DNA from: Bacteroidota bacterium
Lineage (GTDB): Bacteria; Bacteroidota; Bacteroidia; B-17B0; Aurantibacillaceae
DNA length: 64,000 nt
Direction of reading: 5' to 3'
Assembly: GCA_947450025.1 (NCBI GenBank)
Contig: CANFTW010000003.1
Span: 124,001 to 188,000, forward strand
This document shows positions 43,807 through 53,691 of this stretch, one piece after another. The notes under the pieces are model-generated. The model saw nothing but the letters and a program-made list of their open reading frames with translations. It made no database searches and had not been told where the DNA came from. Within the stretch, counting starts at the first letter, position 1; every line of letters starts with the position of its first letter. The position numbers and the translations under genes are program-made.

Positions 43807-45057
43807 ATGGCAATTATAGAATTAAAAGTACCAAGTCCAGGCGAATCAATTACAGAAGTAGTGATTGCTCGTTGGGTAAAAAACACAGGTGATATCGTTG
43901 AAAAAGATGAAGTTCTAGCAGAAGTAGATTCTGATAAAGCAACCTTAACTTTAAATGCGGAGGAGTCTGGTAAAATTGAAGTGTTAGCTGCTGAAGGCGA
44001 TACGGTTAAAGTTGGCCAAGTCGTTGTGAAAATTGACACGTCATTTAAACCAGAAGCAAAAGCAGTTGTTGAAACTCCAAAAGCAGAAGCAAAAGTTGAG
44101 GCTAAGAAAGAAGAAGTTAAAGCTACTTCAACTCCAGTATCTACATCTTATGCGACTGGCACACCAAGTGTTGCTGCTGCCAAAATCATGGCTGAAAATA
44201 ACATTCAACCTAGTCAATTAGCTGGTACTGGTCGTGATGGTCGAATTACTAAGCAAGATGTATTAGCCGCTTTATCAAATGGCTTACCAACTGCTGCCAA
44301 AGTATTAAGCAATAGCTGGCAAGGTGGAAGAGAAAAAGATAGAGCAAAAATGACGTCTTTACGTAAAACAGTTGCTAAACGTTTAGTAGCCGTTAAAAAC
44401 GAAACAGCGATGTTAACCACTTTCAACGAAGTGGACATGAGCGAAATTTATGCAATTCGGGCTAAATACAAAGATAAATTTAAGGAAGTGTACGGAACTA
44501 ATGTTGGTTTCATGAGTTTCTTTACAAAGGCAGTTACTGAAGCGTTATATCACTATCCAGCAGTAAATGGAATGATTGACGGAGAAGAATTGGTATATAA
44601 TAAATATTGTGATATTGGAATCGCCGTAAGCGCACCAAAAGGTTTAATGGTTCCGGTATTACGTAATGCAGAATTAATGAGCATTGCCGACATTGAAAAA
44701 GGAATTAAAGATTTAGCAGTAAAAGCACGTGATGGAAAATTAACCATTGCAGATATGGAAGGTGGTACATTTACTATTACTAATGGTGGAGTGTTTGGAA
44801 GTATGATGAGTACGCCAATTATCAACCCTCCACAAAGTGCTATTTTAGGTATGCACAATGTAGTTGATCGTCCAATGGCTGTTAACGGGCAAGTAGTAAT
44901 TCGTCCAATGATGTATATTGCATTAAGTTATGACCATAGAATTATTGACGGAAGAGAATCTGTTGGTTTCTTAGTGAAAGTAAAAGAAATGTTAGAGAAT
45001 CCAAGTCGTATGTTATTTGGAGGTAAAGTTCCTGAAGAAGTATTATTAGGATTGTAA
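43807..45057 (+). CDS. sucB: Dihydrolipoyllysine succinyltransferase E2 (OdhB/SucB)
   Basis: Core acyltransferase of the 2-oxoglutarate dehydrogenase complex. It has 416 residues. A lipoyl domain at about 1-77 carries the lipoyl-lysine K44 in [11 protein letters not shown], followed by a Lys/Glu/Ala-rich linker at about 80-115. A peripheral subunit-binding domain ([18 protein letters not shown] to [15 protein letters not shown]) comes next, and the catalytic domain at about 180-416 holds the active-site [15 protein letters not shown] near 378-392. One lipoyl domain only is present, as in typical 2-oxoglutarate E2. It follows sucA by 90 bases and precedes a short hairpin, so the pair forms one operon. 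Confidence 0.95.
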   Translation: MAIIELKVPSPGESITEVVIARWVKNTGDIVEKDEVLAEVDSDKATLTLNAEESGKIEVLAAEGDTVKVGQVVVKIDTSFKPEAKAVVETPKAEAKVEAKKEEVKATSTPVSTSYATGTPSVAAAKIMAENNIQPSQLAGTGRDGRITKQDVLAALSNGLPTAAKVLSNSWQGGREKDRAKMTSLRKTVAKRLVAVKNETAMLTTFNEVDMSEIYAIRAKYKDKFKEVYGTNVGFMSFFTKAVTEALYHYPAVNGMIDGEELVYNKYCDIGIAVSAPKGLMVPVLRNAELMSIADIEKGIKDLAVKARDGKLTIADMEGGTFTITNGGVFGSMMSTPIINPPQSAILGMHNVVDRPMAVNGQVVIRPMMYIALSYDHRIIDGRESVGFLVKVKEMLENPSRMLFGGKVPEEVLLGL

Positions 45058-45067
45058 AACCTAATCC

Positions 45068-45094
45068 AAAATCCCCGACAAATGTTGGGGATTT
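45068..45094 (+). terminator. Hairpin after sucB
   Basis: AAATCCCC pairs with GGGGATTT around a nine-base loop. The T stretch that follows is short, so it may be a weaker terminator. Confidence 0.5.
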
Positions 45095-45123
45095 AATGCT
45101 AATAATTTTATTTCAAGATTAAT

Positions 45124-47366
45124 ATGCTAAAATCAGTTATTCTATTTCTGCTACTAACATTAGCTTTGTTCGCTAAAGGCCAGAACTCTAAAAATGATTC
45201 TCTTAAACATCGCATTAGCTTTTTAAAAAAGCAACCCGCTTCATATTTAAGAGACACGTCCCTTAGTAGAACATTGAATTTATATGCAAAATGTTTTGGT
45301 TACACATTCCCCGATACTGCTATTATTATATCAAGCGAAGCTCTTGAGGTTTCTAAAAGGGTAAATTGGAGTTTGGGTATAGGAATTTCCTACCATCAGT
45401 TGGGAATGTTCATGGGAAACAAGGGTAATTTTAAAGGAGGTTTAACACGCTTCGATTCTGCTTTAAAAATATGGTCGAAAGAAGAGCTGAGCTTAGATAC
45501 TATTACAAAGAAGCTAGCTAAAAAAAATAAAGCAAAAACTTTAATGTCTATTGGAATTGCTTACGATAATATGGGAAATTATCCTCAAGCATTAGACTAT
45601 TATTTAAATGCATTAGACTATAACGAGAAAGCGAATAATAAAGGTGGACAAGCAACCGTGTATGGTAATATTGGACTTGTATACAGTAATTTAAAAAATA
45701 TAACACAGCAATTGATTTTCATAAGAAGGCTTTGGTTATTGATTCAACCATAAATAATAATGTGGGAGTTGCAAGACACTTAGGAAATATAGCTATAGTT
45801 TATAATGATCTAAAAAATTACACTGTGGCTATTGATTATTATTTCAGAGCTTTAAAATTAAAGGAAGAATATAGTGATGAGCGTGAAGTAGCCTATACAC
45901 TAGGGAATATAGGGAATACCTTTGCCACTTTAGCAGAGCTAAATAATGATAAGTCTCTTTACTCTAAAGCGCTTGATTATGACAATAGAGCTTTACAAAT
46001 TTTGCAAAAAATAGGCGACGAAAATGGAATAGCTAGAAATTTAGGCAATATTGGTATTATTAATAATAAACAAAATAATAATATTGAGGCAAAAAAATAT
46101 CTATTAAAAGCGCTTGTCTTGTGCGATAAAACTGGAATGTTACACGAAAAAATGGATTTCGAAATCATTTTGAGCGATGCCTATTTAAAAATGGGAAATT
46201 ATAAGGAATCTTTGGCTCATTATAAATTATACGCCGCTTCACGCGACTCTATCTTTAATATTGAAAAGAGCAACGAAATAACAAGTAAGCAATTAACCTA
46301 TGATTTTGAGAAAAATAAAATAAAGCAAGAAATTAGAAATAATGCTGACAAAGAAAAAATAAAAGCCGTTGCTGTTGAAACGGAAAAAAAACAAAACTCT
46401 ATTATTATTTCTGTAATTATTATTTTAATAATAGTTGTTATATTGTCTGTTTTTCTATATTCTCGTTTTAAAATAACACAAAAACAAAAAAACATTATTG
46501 AGTTAAAAGAAAAAGAAACACAGCAACAAAATGCTATCATCACTACTCAGAAACTTTTAGTAGAAGAAAAGCATCGAGAGATAACAGATAGTATTAACTA
46601 TGCCGAACGAATACAGCGCAGTTTTTTAGCAACTAAAGAATTGTTGGATGAGAACTTAAAAGAATATTTCGTTTTCTTTAAACCCAAAGATGTAGTTAGT
46701 GGTGATTTTTACTGGTCTGCTAAATTAAGTAATGGAAACTTTGCATTAGCAACAGCAGATAGCACAGGGCATGGGGTACCAGGCGCCATTATGAGTTTAT
46801 TAAACGTTACCAGTTTAGAAAAAGCCATTGAACATTATACCAACCCAGCAGATATTTTAAACCACACTCGACAAACGATTATTGAGCGATTAAAAAAAGA
46901 TGGTAGTGAAGAAGGTGGAAAAGATGGAATGGATTGTAGTTTATTGGCGTTTGACTTTTCTAAAAATCAATTGCTTATTGCCGCTGCTAATAATCCTATT
47001 TGGATTATCCGATCTAATTCCCCCTTTGAAGTGGGTGTCCGAAGGAAAGGGGATTTTGAACTCATCGAAATTAAACCCGATAAAATGCCTGTTGGTAAAA
47101 GCGACAAACAAGATCAATCATTTGCCACACATACTTTAAAATTACAAAAAGGCGATACAATTTATACTTTAACCGATGGTTTCCCAGACCAATTTGGAGG
47201 TCCTAATGGCAAAAAATTCATGAACAAAAAATTAAAGGAATTACTATTAGCTAATGTTCACTTACCCATCTCTAAGCAAAAAGAATTACTCGACGAAGTA
47301 TTCAAAAATTGGGTGGGAGATTTAGAACAAGTGGATGACGTTACCATTATTGGGATTAAAGTCTAG
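45124..47366 (+). CDS. TPR protein with C-terminal PP2C (RsbU/SpoIIE) phosphatase, -1 frameshift needed
   Basis: Two frames make one protein of about 747 residues. The first (45124-45753) gives a signal peptide, MLKSVILFLLLTLALFAKGQ, and the first TPR repeats. The second, open from about 45700 to 47366, continues the TPRs, then has one membrane helix (near 425-446 of the fused product), a coiled coil, and a PP2C phosphatase with FVFFKPKDVVSGDFYW, TADSTGHGVPGAIMSL and LTDGFPDQFGGP. The frames join at TTTAAAAAAT (45690-45699), which contains in-frame heptamers U UUA AAA and A AAA AAU. After a -1 shift the TPR reads LKKYNTAIDFHKKALVIDST without a gap. It may be programmed frameshifting, a lost base, or a sequence error. 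Confidence 0.85.
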
Positions 47367-47445
47367 CTTTTCTAATAATAAAAGATCCTAGTAAAATTAC
47401 TACGCCTTTTTTGTTACTTTTAATCTGATATTGTATTATATTCTC

Positions 47446-48642
47446 ATGAAAATACTCTTACTATTAATATTATCGATACCAATATTTTCTCAAACGAAAA
47501 AATTGGACACTGTTTTTTGTGATTGTAAGCAAGCTAAAATTATTACAATTAACAGTAAAACCGTTTATGGTAAAACAATAGCACCTAAAGGGTTTGGAGA
47601 ACTTAAGGAAATTAGTCCGGGAAAACAAAAAACAAATTTCGCGTTTGAAAAAGAACATAATTCTGCTTGGTACAAATTAATCATTAATATGAATGGTGAA
47701 TTAACTATGAATATTATTCCTACCAAAGCAGATGATGATTATGATTTTATGATTTTTAAATCTGGTAAAAATAATTTTTGTGACAGTTTACAAAAACATA
47801 AAATAAATCCCATTAGAGCTTGTATTAGCAGAGATCAAAAAGAATTAAATGGGAAGACTGGATTAAACTACAAATCAACGAGCGAATTTATAAAACATGG
47901 TATCGGTCCAGCATACAGTAAAAGTATGCCTGTGAAAAAAGGTGAAGTGTATTATTTGGTTTTAGATAATGTTTATGAAAAAGGTGAAGGACATACTTTA
48001 GAATTTGAAATCGCAGAAACAGTTTTATTTAAAGGAACAGTAACCGATGAAAATAATAAAGCTGTTCAAGCAGAAATTGCATTAACCAATCAAAAGGGAG
48101 ATACGGTCATTATAGAAAAAACCTCTAAAGACGGGGTCTATCATTTTATTGCTCCAATTACCAAAAATCAATCCTATAATTTAAATTTTTATAATGACAG
48201 TAGTTTTAGTTTTACAAAAAGCATTACGCTGTCTGATACGGCTCAACTAAAATCGCTTAAAACTGTTTTACCTAAGCTCAAAAAAGGGAATAAATACTCT
48301 ATTGGGTCAATAAATTTTATAGGTGGTTCTGTTCAATATTTACCTCGCGCTGTTCCTTCAATGTATAATTTATATAAACTTTTAAAAAAGAACCCTAATC
48401 TTCGTATTAAAATTATTGGTCATTCAAACGGAAGGGATATGATGGATGAAAAAGGTATTATTGCTTTTACTAAAGGGCGCGCAACAAGTATTCGGAATTA
48501 TTTAGCCATACAAGGTATTGATGAAAAACGAATAGAAATCGATGGCAAGGGCGATCACGAAATGCTGTTTAAACTTCCGAAAGCAACCGATAGTGAACAA
48601 GAACAAAATAGAAGAGTTGAAATATTAGTGTTAGACTTCTAG
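47446..48642 (+). CDS. OmpA family outer-membrane protein
   Basis: A 398-residue outer-membrane or periplasmic protein with a C-terminal OmpA-like peptidoglycan-binding domain. Using ATG 47446 the N-terminus is a signal peptide (MKILLLLILSIPIFSQT). The frame opens at TTG 47431. About residues 30-190 form a beta-rich region with a DUF-type envelope pattern, then a carboxypeptidase-like beta-sandwich at about 190-265 (FKGTVTDENNKAVQAEIALT). The OmpA domain at about 280-398 has IKIIGHSNGRDMMDEKG, TKGRATSIRNYLAIQGIDEKRI and QEQNRRVEILV. The stop codon overlaps the stop of the convergent haem-binding gene within CTAG at 48639-48642. Confidence 0.85.
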   Translation: MKILLLLILSIPIFSQTKKLDTVFCDCKQAKIITINSKTVYGKTIAPKGFGELKEISPGKQKTNFAFEKEHNSAWYKLIINMNGELTMNIIPTKADDDYDFMIFKSGKNNFCDSLQKHKINPIRACISRDQKELNGKTGLNYKSTSEFIKHGIGPAYSKSMPVKKGEVYYLVLDNVYEKGEGHTLEFEIAETVLFKGTVTDENNKAVQAEIALTNQKGDTVIIEKTSKDGVYHFIAPITKNQSYNLNFYNDSSFSFTKSITLSDTAQLKSLKTVLPKLKKGNKYSIGSINFIGGSVQYLPRAVPSMYNLYKLLKKNPNLRIKIIGHSNGRDMMDEKGIIAFTKGRATSIRNYLAIQGIDEKRIEIDGKGDHEMLFKLPKATDSEQEQNRRVEILVLDF

Positions 48643-49124
48643 TGTTTCTCCTCTTCTGTTTCAGTCATTACTGTTTTTTGAGATTTAAAAAATTCCACTA
48701 ACTGCAATTTTTGAGCGTCTGTTAGTTTAGCGTCTCCGTGAATTAATGTATAAGATGACATTGGCATTTCACCCTCCTCAATCATTTCAATACATTCTTT
48801 TAATTTATGATTTCTTCGTTTTTCAGAATATGTTCCCCAAATTGAAAAATTCAAGTGATGACTTCCCTCATTAATATGGTGCTTAATCCACCAAGATACA
48901 GGAGCAATATTTGTATACCAAGGATATGTTGGCTGATTGGAGTGGCAATCGTAACAAGCAACTTTTAAAGTATTTGCAACTTCATCATTGGCAGATGTTA
49001 ATGCAATAAAATCGGTGGTTGGATTTACAGGCACAATTGTTTTATCTATTCTAATAGATTGAATAGCAAGAAACAGAAATACTAAAAAGATCGCAATATT
49101 TTTAAGTGTGATTTTTTTCTTCAT
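48639..49124 (-). CDS. Haem-binding domain protein (CXXCH)
   Basis: A 161-residue membrane-anchored protein of the haem_bd type. One N-terminal helix at about 5-22 is followed by a periplasmic domain with the heme attachment motif CYDCH at about 56-60 and the conserved extension SNQPTYPWYTNIAPVSWWI, then HHINEGSHHLNFSIW. A C-terminal stretch with MIEEGEMPMSSYTLIHGDAKL, where Met is a likely axial ligand, completes the family. It should be a periplasmic monoheme cytochrome-like protein of unknown partner. Its stop codon shares bases with the stop of the OmpA gene. No respiratory complex gene is adjacent. Confidence 0.88.
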   Translation of the reverse strand: MKKKITLKNIAIFLVFLFLAIQSIRIDKTIVPVNPTTDFIALTSANDEVANTLKVACYDCHSNQPTYPWYTNIAPVSWWIKHHINEGSHHLNFSIWGTYSEKRRNHKLKECIEMIEEGEMPMSSYTLIHGDAKLTDAQKLQLVEFFKSQKTVMTETEEEKH

Positions 49125-49142
49125 TAAATAGTTTTTAAAATC

Positions 49143-49170
49143 AAAAAGTCTTCGCTTTCGCGAAGACTAA
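49143..49170 (-). terminator. Terminator of the T9SS cargo gene at 49190
   Basis: AGTCTTCGC pairs perfectly with GCGAAGACT around TTTC, with a T-run on the minus strand. It lies just past the stop at 49190 and before the haem-binding gene. Confidence 0.85.
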
Positions 49171-49189
49171 AATTACATTTATTCTCTCA

Positions 49190-50452
49190 TTATTCTTTTA
49201 AAATTTTTCGAGATGTTGTTTTTCCATTATTCAACTTAACAGAAACAAAATAAAGACCTGGTTTTAAAAACTCCATGTTCGTTTCTGTTTTCTCTGCATT
49301 AACTTCTTGTTGTTCATATACCATTCTTCCAAAAGCATCTATTATTGTGACTGAATTTATATACGCTGTGTGAGCAATAATTAATTTATTAATTACCGGG
49401 TTAGGATATAATGCTAGTTCATTTACAATATATTGCTCTTCTATTCCTGTCGGTAAATTAACACAATCAATTCTTTTATAAGTCGAATCATAAGGAGTTG
49501 CTTTCCATACGGCATCTTTTTCAGAAATGGTTTTCCATTCAACCCAGCCCAAATTTACATAGTTGTTTATCGAATCAATAATGGTTGTTAAACGACTAAC
49601 AAAATTTGCTTTATAAACATCTCTGCAGTTAAATTGAATTACTTGAGTATAAAATTCTGTATTTGGATAAACACCGTAATGTACGTTTCTAAATATTTTT
49701 CCAAGCTCTCTAACTAATCTTTGCTCACTAGTCGTATCATGCAAAACCATAGAACATCCATTACCCTGAATTCTTAAACGTTGATTATTATTGGTTGTTG
49801 GCGTTGCCGAATTATTAGTATCCAATGTTGGTTTATAGGTTCCAAAAAAATTCATATCATTATGCACGCCAGCTTTATAACTTCCGCCCCATAATACGTT
49901 TGGTTTCCATAAGCCTGATGTTGAATAAGCGGTTCCTGCTTCTCCAGCTTCCAAACTAGGCCAGTTAGAATGGTTTTGGATACCATCTACTTTAAAACCT
50001 CCTACATTTTTTCTATTAGTTGCTCCCAATGAATCGTGCAAATGAGCTACATCAGAATAATTATAATATTTTCCAAAAGCAGTTCCAGGATATTTTCCTT
50101 CATGACTGTGAGGATCACATTCTATATTTGGAGAGTTGTCCATCCACTTCACTAAGTTTAAACTTGATGTTGCTGCGGTTTTTAAATCCCATTTTAAACA
50201 TCCCAATAAAAATTTTACATCCGACTGAAAATTATACTTGGCATTTTTTGCAATAACCATATCAGCTACTTGTTTAATGTATTTAAACGCTGTATCATAA
50301 TCAGCTCTTGAAGAGCTATTATCATAATTTAACTCTCCCACACCGCTGGTTTCGTTATGAGAATTTAAGTGAATGTAAACTTTTGGCGTTTGAGTAAAAG
50401 CTTGCTTGCCTATAATGATAGCAAACAGTAACAGAACGTAGATTTTTTTCAT
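49190..50452 (-). CDS. Secreted protein with type A T9SS signal, possible polysaccharide-deacetylase-like fold
   Basis: A 420-residue exported protein. The signal peptide ends near residue 20 (GKQAFTQ). The body has VYIHLNSHNETSG near 25-37, FQSDVKFLLGCLKWD, and IECDPHSHEGKYPGT near 134-148; the clustered Asp and His could form a metal site like those of NodB-type deacetylases, but the full motif set is not seen, so this is a guess. The last 80 residues are a type A T9SS domain with LALYPNPVINKLIIAH, DAFGRMVYEQ and KPGLYFVSVKLNNGKTTSRKI. It would be secreted to the cell surface. The enzymatic role, if any, is unknown. Confidence 0.75.
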   Translation of the reverse strand: MKKIYVLLLFAIIIGKQAFTQTPKVYIHLNSHNETSGVGELNYDNSSSRADYDTAFKYIKQVADMVIAKNAKYNFQSDVKFLLGCLKWDLKTAATSSLNLVKWMDNSPNIECDPHSHEGKYPGTAFGKYYNYSDVAHLHDSLGATNRKNVGGFKVDGIQNHSNWPSLEAGEAGTAYSTSGLWKPNVLWGGSYKAGVHNDMNFFGTYKPTLDTNNSATPTTNNNQRLRIQGNGCSMVLHDTTSEQRLVRELGKIFRNVHYGVYPNTEFYTQVIQFNCRDVYKANFVSRLTTIIDSINNYVNLGWVEWKTISEKDAVWKATPYDSTYKRIDCVNLPTGIEEQYIVNELALYPNPVINKLIIAHTAYINSVTIIDAFGRMVYEQQEVNAEKTETNMEFLKPGLYFVSVKLNNGKTTSRKILKE

Positions 50453-50593
50453 AAAATAAGGTTTAGTTGGTTTGACATTTAAAACGTAGACAATTTATAA
50501 CTATTATATGATAATTTTTCAAGATTTGTGCCATTTTAATTTCTTAACATAAACATAAAACCTTTTTACCTCTAAAATTATTACTTTTACCTC

Positions 50594-51610
50594 ATGTATA
50601 AATTAATCACTTCAAGCCTTTTATTATTAAGCTTAACTTCTGGTTTTGCTCAATCTAAAAATCCTATTACCGTCGCGTTTTATAACTGCGAAAACTTCTT
50701 TGATACAAAAGATGATCCAAATAAAAAAGACGATGAGTTTTTACCTGAATCTGCTATGAAATGGGACGACACCCGCTTTATGAATAAACTTACAAAAATT
50801 GCGCAAGTATTGGATTCAACCGTTGCTGGTCCAGGATTACCTAATTTAGTTGGTTTAGTGGAAATAGAAAATAAAGAAGTTTTAGAAGAGCTTGTTACAA
50901 AATCTCAATTAAAAGAAAAATCATACGGCGTATTGTGTACTGATAGCCCAGACGAAAGAAGTATTGATGTGGGTTTATTGTATGATAAATCGGTATTTAC
51001 TTTAGTTGATTTTAAAGAGTTAAATGCAACCAATCCATCACTTGGTGATTATAAAACAAGAAACATTTTATTTGCAACCTTAAAGGCAACTAATGGTGAT
51101 GTGCTTTATGTCTTTGTCAATCACTGGCCAAGTCGCAGAGAGGGAGAGAAAGAAAGCGAACCTCGCCGAATATTTGCAGCTGAACAAGTGCGCAATAAAA
51201 TAAATGAATTACAAAAAAAAGACCCAAAAGCTAAAGTCATTGTGATGGGAGATTTTAATGATCATCCAGACAATAACAGTATTCTAAACACCTTAAAGGC
51301 AAGTGATAAACCAAAAGATAAAGGTGATTTATATAATGCCTATCAAACACTAGATGCTGCAAAACAAGGCACTCATTATTATGACAAGGAATGGAGAGTG
51401 CTTGACCAGATTATTGTATCGCAAGGATTTATAGGGTCAAAAAAAGGATACAAGTTCGATCCTAAGAACGCACACATTTTACGTAAAGATTTTGTATTGT
51501 ATAAAAACCCTAAAACAGGAGAAGAAAGGCCAAACAGAACTTATAGTGGCGAAAAATATTATAATGGATACAGCGACCACTTGTCTATTTATATAACGTT
51601 AGAGCAATAA
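50594..51610 (+). CDS. Exported endonuclease/exonuclease/phosphatase family protein
   Basis: A 338-residue EEP-superfamily hydrolase with a signal peptide (about 1-19, SGFAQS), so it works outside the cytosol. Metal and catalytic residues are recognisable: FYNCENFFDTKDDPN (Asn and nearby Asp), LVGLVEIENKEVLEELV (Glu), FVNHWPSRREGE (His), VIVMGDFNDHPDNNSI (Asp-Asn pair) and the final YSDHLSIYITLE (Asp-His). These are the DNase I-like set. The substrate could be DNA, RNA or a phosphate ester; secreted members in Bacteroidota are usually nucleases for scavenging phosphate. It is followed by a strong terminator. Confidence 0.9.
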   Translation: MYKLITSSLLLLSLTSGFAQSKNPITVAFYNCENFFDTKDDPNKKDDEFLPESAMKWDDTRFMNKLTKIAQVLDSTVAGPGLPNLVGLVEIENKEVLEELVTKSQLKEKSYGVLCTDSPDERSIDVGLLYDKSVFTLVDFKELNATNPSLGDYKTRNILFATLKATNGDVLYVFVNHWPSRREGEKESEPRRIFAAEQVRNKINELQKKDPKAKVIVMGDFNDHPDNNSILNTLKASDKPKDKGDLYNAYQTLDAAKQGTHYYDKEWRVLDQIIVSQGFIGSKKGYKFDPKNAHILRKDFVLYKNPKTGEERPNRTYSGEKYYNGYSDHLSIYITLEQ

Positions 51611-51632
51611 TATACTATCATTCCAATCCATT

Positions 51633-51664
51633 TAAATAGCGAGTAAATTCTCGCTATTTTTTTG
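51633..51664 (+). terminator. Terminator after the EEP nuclease gene
   Basis: AAATAGCGAG pairs perfectly with CTCGCTATTT around TAAATT, followed by a T7 run. Strong rightward terminator. Confidence 0.9.
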
Positions 51665-51726
51665 TCCTGTTTTAGCTATTCATCACAAAAACCTATATCT
51701 TAGTCCGTATCTAAAAACATAAACAA

Positions 51727-53016
51727 ATGAAGTATTCTGCCATTAAAAAAGACTTATATATTGATAATCGTAAAAATTTTATCAAACATTTAAAACCAAA
51801 CTCAGTTGCCCTATTTGTTAGTAACGATATTTTACCAACCAATGGAGATGGTTCTTTTGGCTTTGTACAAAACAGTGATTTATTGCACTTGTCGGGAATT
51901 GACCAAGAAGACACTATTTTAATGATTTTTCCTGATGTGAAAGACGGAAAACATAAAGAGGTTTTGTTTATTAAAGAAACCAGTGATTTAATTGCTGTGT
52001 GGGAAGGTGCTAAATTGACTAAAGAACAGGCGAAAGAAGCAAGTGGTATTGAAAATATATATTGGCATCATGAGTTCGATAAACTATTTAAAGGTTTTGT
52101 CTTTCAAGCAGAACACATTTATTTAAATAGCAACGAGCACACGCGCCGTTATATTGATATGGAAACAGCAGAAATGCGTTTCAATAAAAAAATTAAAGAA
52201 CAGTTTCCTCTTCACACCATTCAACGCTCGGCGCCAATTATGCACCGCATTCGAGCTATCAAACATCCGCTAGAAGTTGAGGCTATTCAACACGCTTGTA
52301 ACATTACTGAAAAAGGTTTCCGTCGTTTATTAAGCTTCATAAAACCTGGCGTGATGGAATATGAAATTGAAGCGGAATTAATTCATGAGTTTGTTCGCAA
52401 CAGAAGTCGTGGATTTGCATACGGACCAATTGTAGCAAGTGGTGCTAATGCTTGTGTATTACATTATGTAGAAAACAATAGAGCGTGTAAAGATGGTGAT
52501 GTGATTTTATTAGACGTGGCTGCAGAATATGCAAACTACGCTAGTGATATGACTCGTGCTATTCCAGTAAATGGGAAATATACACCTCGTCAAAAAGAAG
52601 TGTATAACTCCATTTTACGTGTGATGAAAGCCGCTACCGACATGTTAGTAGTTGGTAATACGTTTGAAAAATACAACAAGGCTGTTGGCGATTTAATGAC
52701 GGAAGAATTATTACAATTAGGTTTAATAAAATCAGACGAAGTCAAAAATCAGAATCCAGCTTGGCCTGCTTATAAAAAATATTTCATGCACGGCACTTCT
52801 CACTTTTTAGGATTAGATGTACATGATGTTGGGTTTTTTGCAGAACCAATGCAAGCGGGTATGGTATTTACCTGCGAACCTGGAATTTATATTCCAGAAG
52901 AAGGTTTGGGTATTCGTTTAGAGAACAATATTTTAATTACTCCTACAGGAAATGATGATTTAATGAAAAACATCCCTTTAGAAGCTGATGAAATAGAAGC
53001 CTTAATGAATAAATAA
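51727..53016 (+). CDS. pepP: Aminopeptidase P (M24B, Xaa-Pro)
   Basis: Metalloaminopeptidase that releases the N-terminal residue from peptides with proline in second position. The product has 429 residues. The N-terminal AMP_N domain (about 1-150) contains FVSNDILPTNGDGSFGFVQNS, and the catalytic pita-bread domain (about 185-425) has all five metal ligands: Asp in VILLDVAAEYANY, Asp in SDMTRAIPVNG, His in MHGTSHFLGLDVHDVG, Glu in FTCEPGIYIPEEG and Glu in IRLENNILIT. No signal peptide is present, so it is cytosolic. It stands alone between a terminator and the sigma-factor pair. Confidence 0.93.
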   Translation: MKYSAIKKDLYIDNRKNFIKHLKPNSVALFVSNDILPTNGDGSFGFVQNSDLLHLSGIDQEDTILMIFPDVKDGKHKEVLFIKETSDLIAVWEGAKLTKEQAKEASGIENIYWHHEFDKLFKGFVFQAEHIYLNSNEHTRRYIDMETAEMRFNKKIKEQFPLHTIQRSAPIMHRIRAIKHPLEVEAIQHACNITEKGFRRLLSFIKPGVMEYEIEAELIHEFVRNRSRGFAYGPIVASGANACVLHYVENNRACKDGDVILLDVAAEYANYASDMTRAIPVNGKYTPRQKEVYNSILRVMKAATDMLVVGNTFEKYNKAVGDLMTEELLQLGLIKSDEVKNQNPAWPAYKKYFMHGTSHFLGLDVHDVGFFAEPMQAGMVFTCEPGIYIPEEGLGIRLENNILITPTGNDDLMKNIPLEADEIEALMNK

Positions 53017-53112
53017 CAATATCTGATTGAAAATCAGAAGTTTAACTTAAAAAATCATATCGAGCGAGGTTACCTTTAGCCCCTTTAGGTATTAATGTAA
53101 ACAAAAGACTTT

Positions 53113-53670
53113 ATGTCGAAAGTAGCGTACACAGACCTTGAATTTATTGAAGGGCTCAAGCATAACAACGATGCGGTGTTACGCGCTTTATACAAAAAGT
53201 ATTATAACCTCGTTCTTAAATATGTTGTAAACAATAGTGGTAATAGCGAAGCTGCTGCCGACATTTATCAAGAAACAATTATTGTTGTTTATGAAAATGT
53301 GCAAAAGCCAAACTTTGAACTCAATTGTCAGCTACAAACCTTTATTTTCTCGATTGCTAAGCGTCTTTGGTTAAAGCAATTAAGAGGTAGTGGGCATTTA
53401 GCTCGTTTTAAAGAAGACGAAGAAAATGAGGTAGTAGACGTCACCGATGAAATTACAGATCATCTAAAAAAAGAGTCGGATATTGAGAAAATGAATGTTT
53501 GTATGGAAAACTTAGGCGAGCCTTGCAAAACGCTATTAAAAGACTTTTACGTGTACAAGTTAAGTATGGATGAAATATCTGAGAAATTTGGATATACCAA
53601 TTCAGACAATGCGAAAACACAAAAGTATAAATGCTTACAACGATTAAAACGATATTTTTTTGAAAACTAG
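53113..53670 (+). CDS. ECF-type RNA polymerase sigma factor
   Basis: A 185-residue sigma-70 family protein of the extracytoplasmic-function type. Region 2 (about 12-85) holds IYQETIIVVYENVQKPNFEL with the -10-binding helices, and region 4 (about 125-183) has LSMDEISEKFGYTNSDNAKTQ, the helix-turn-helix for -35 recognition. No region 1 or 3 is present. The next gene starts 21 bases later and encodes a membrane-anchored protein whose first 60 residues look like an anti-sigma domain, so the two are a sigma/anti-sigma pair. The target promoters are unknown. Confidence 0.9.
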   Translation: MSKVAYTDLEFIEGLKHNNDAVLRALYKKYYNLVLKYVVNNSGNSEAAADIYQETIIVVYENVQKPNFELNCQLQTFIFSIAKRLWLKQLRGSGHLARFKEDEENEVVDVTDEITDHLKKESDIEKMNVCMENLGEPCKTLLKDFYVYKLSMDEISEKFGYTNSDNAKTQKYKCLQRLKRYFFEN

Positions 53671-53691
53671 AATATAGAAAGGGAAAAAGAG

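Noticed and set aside
44553-44858. Frame antisense to sucB
   Set aside because: Shadow of the E2 catalytic domain; low complexity and no start signals.
45732-47366. Second half of the phosphatase gene as an independent gene starting at ATG 45732
   Set aside because: The start would fall in the middle of a TPR repeat, with no signal peptide for a protein that has a membrane helix and periplasmic repeats; the frameshifted reading is more consistent.
48639-48642. Overlapping stop codons of the OmpA and haem-binding genes in CTAG
   Set aside because: A simple consequence of tight convergent packing; no evidence of regulation.
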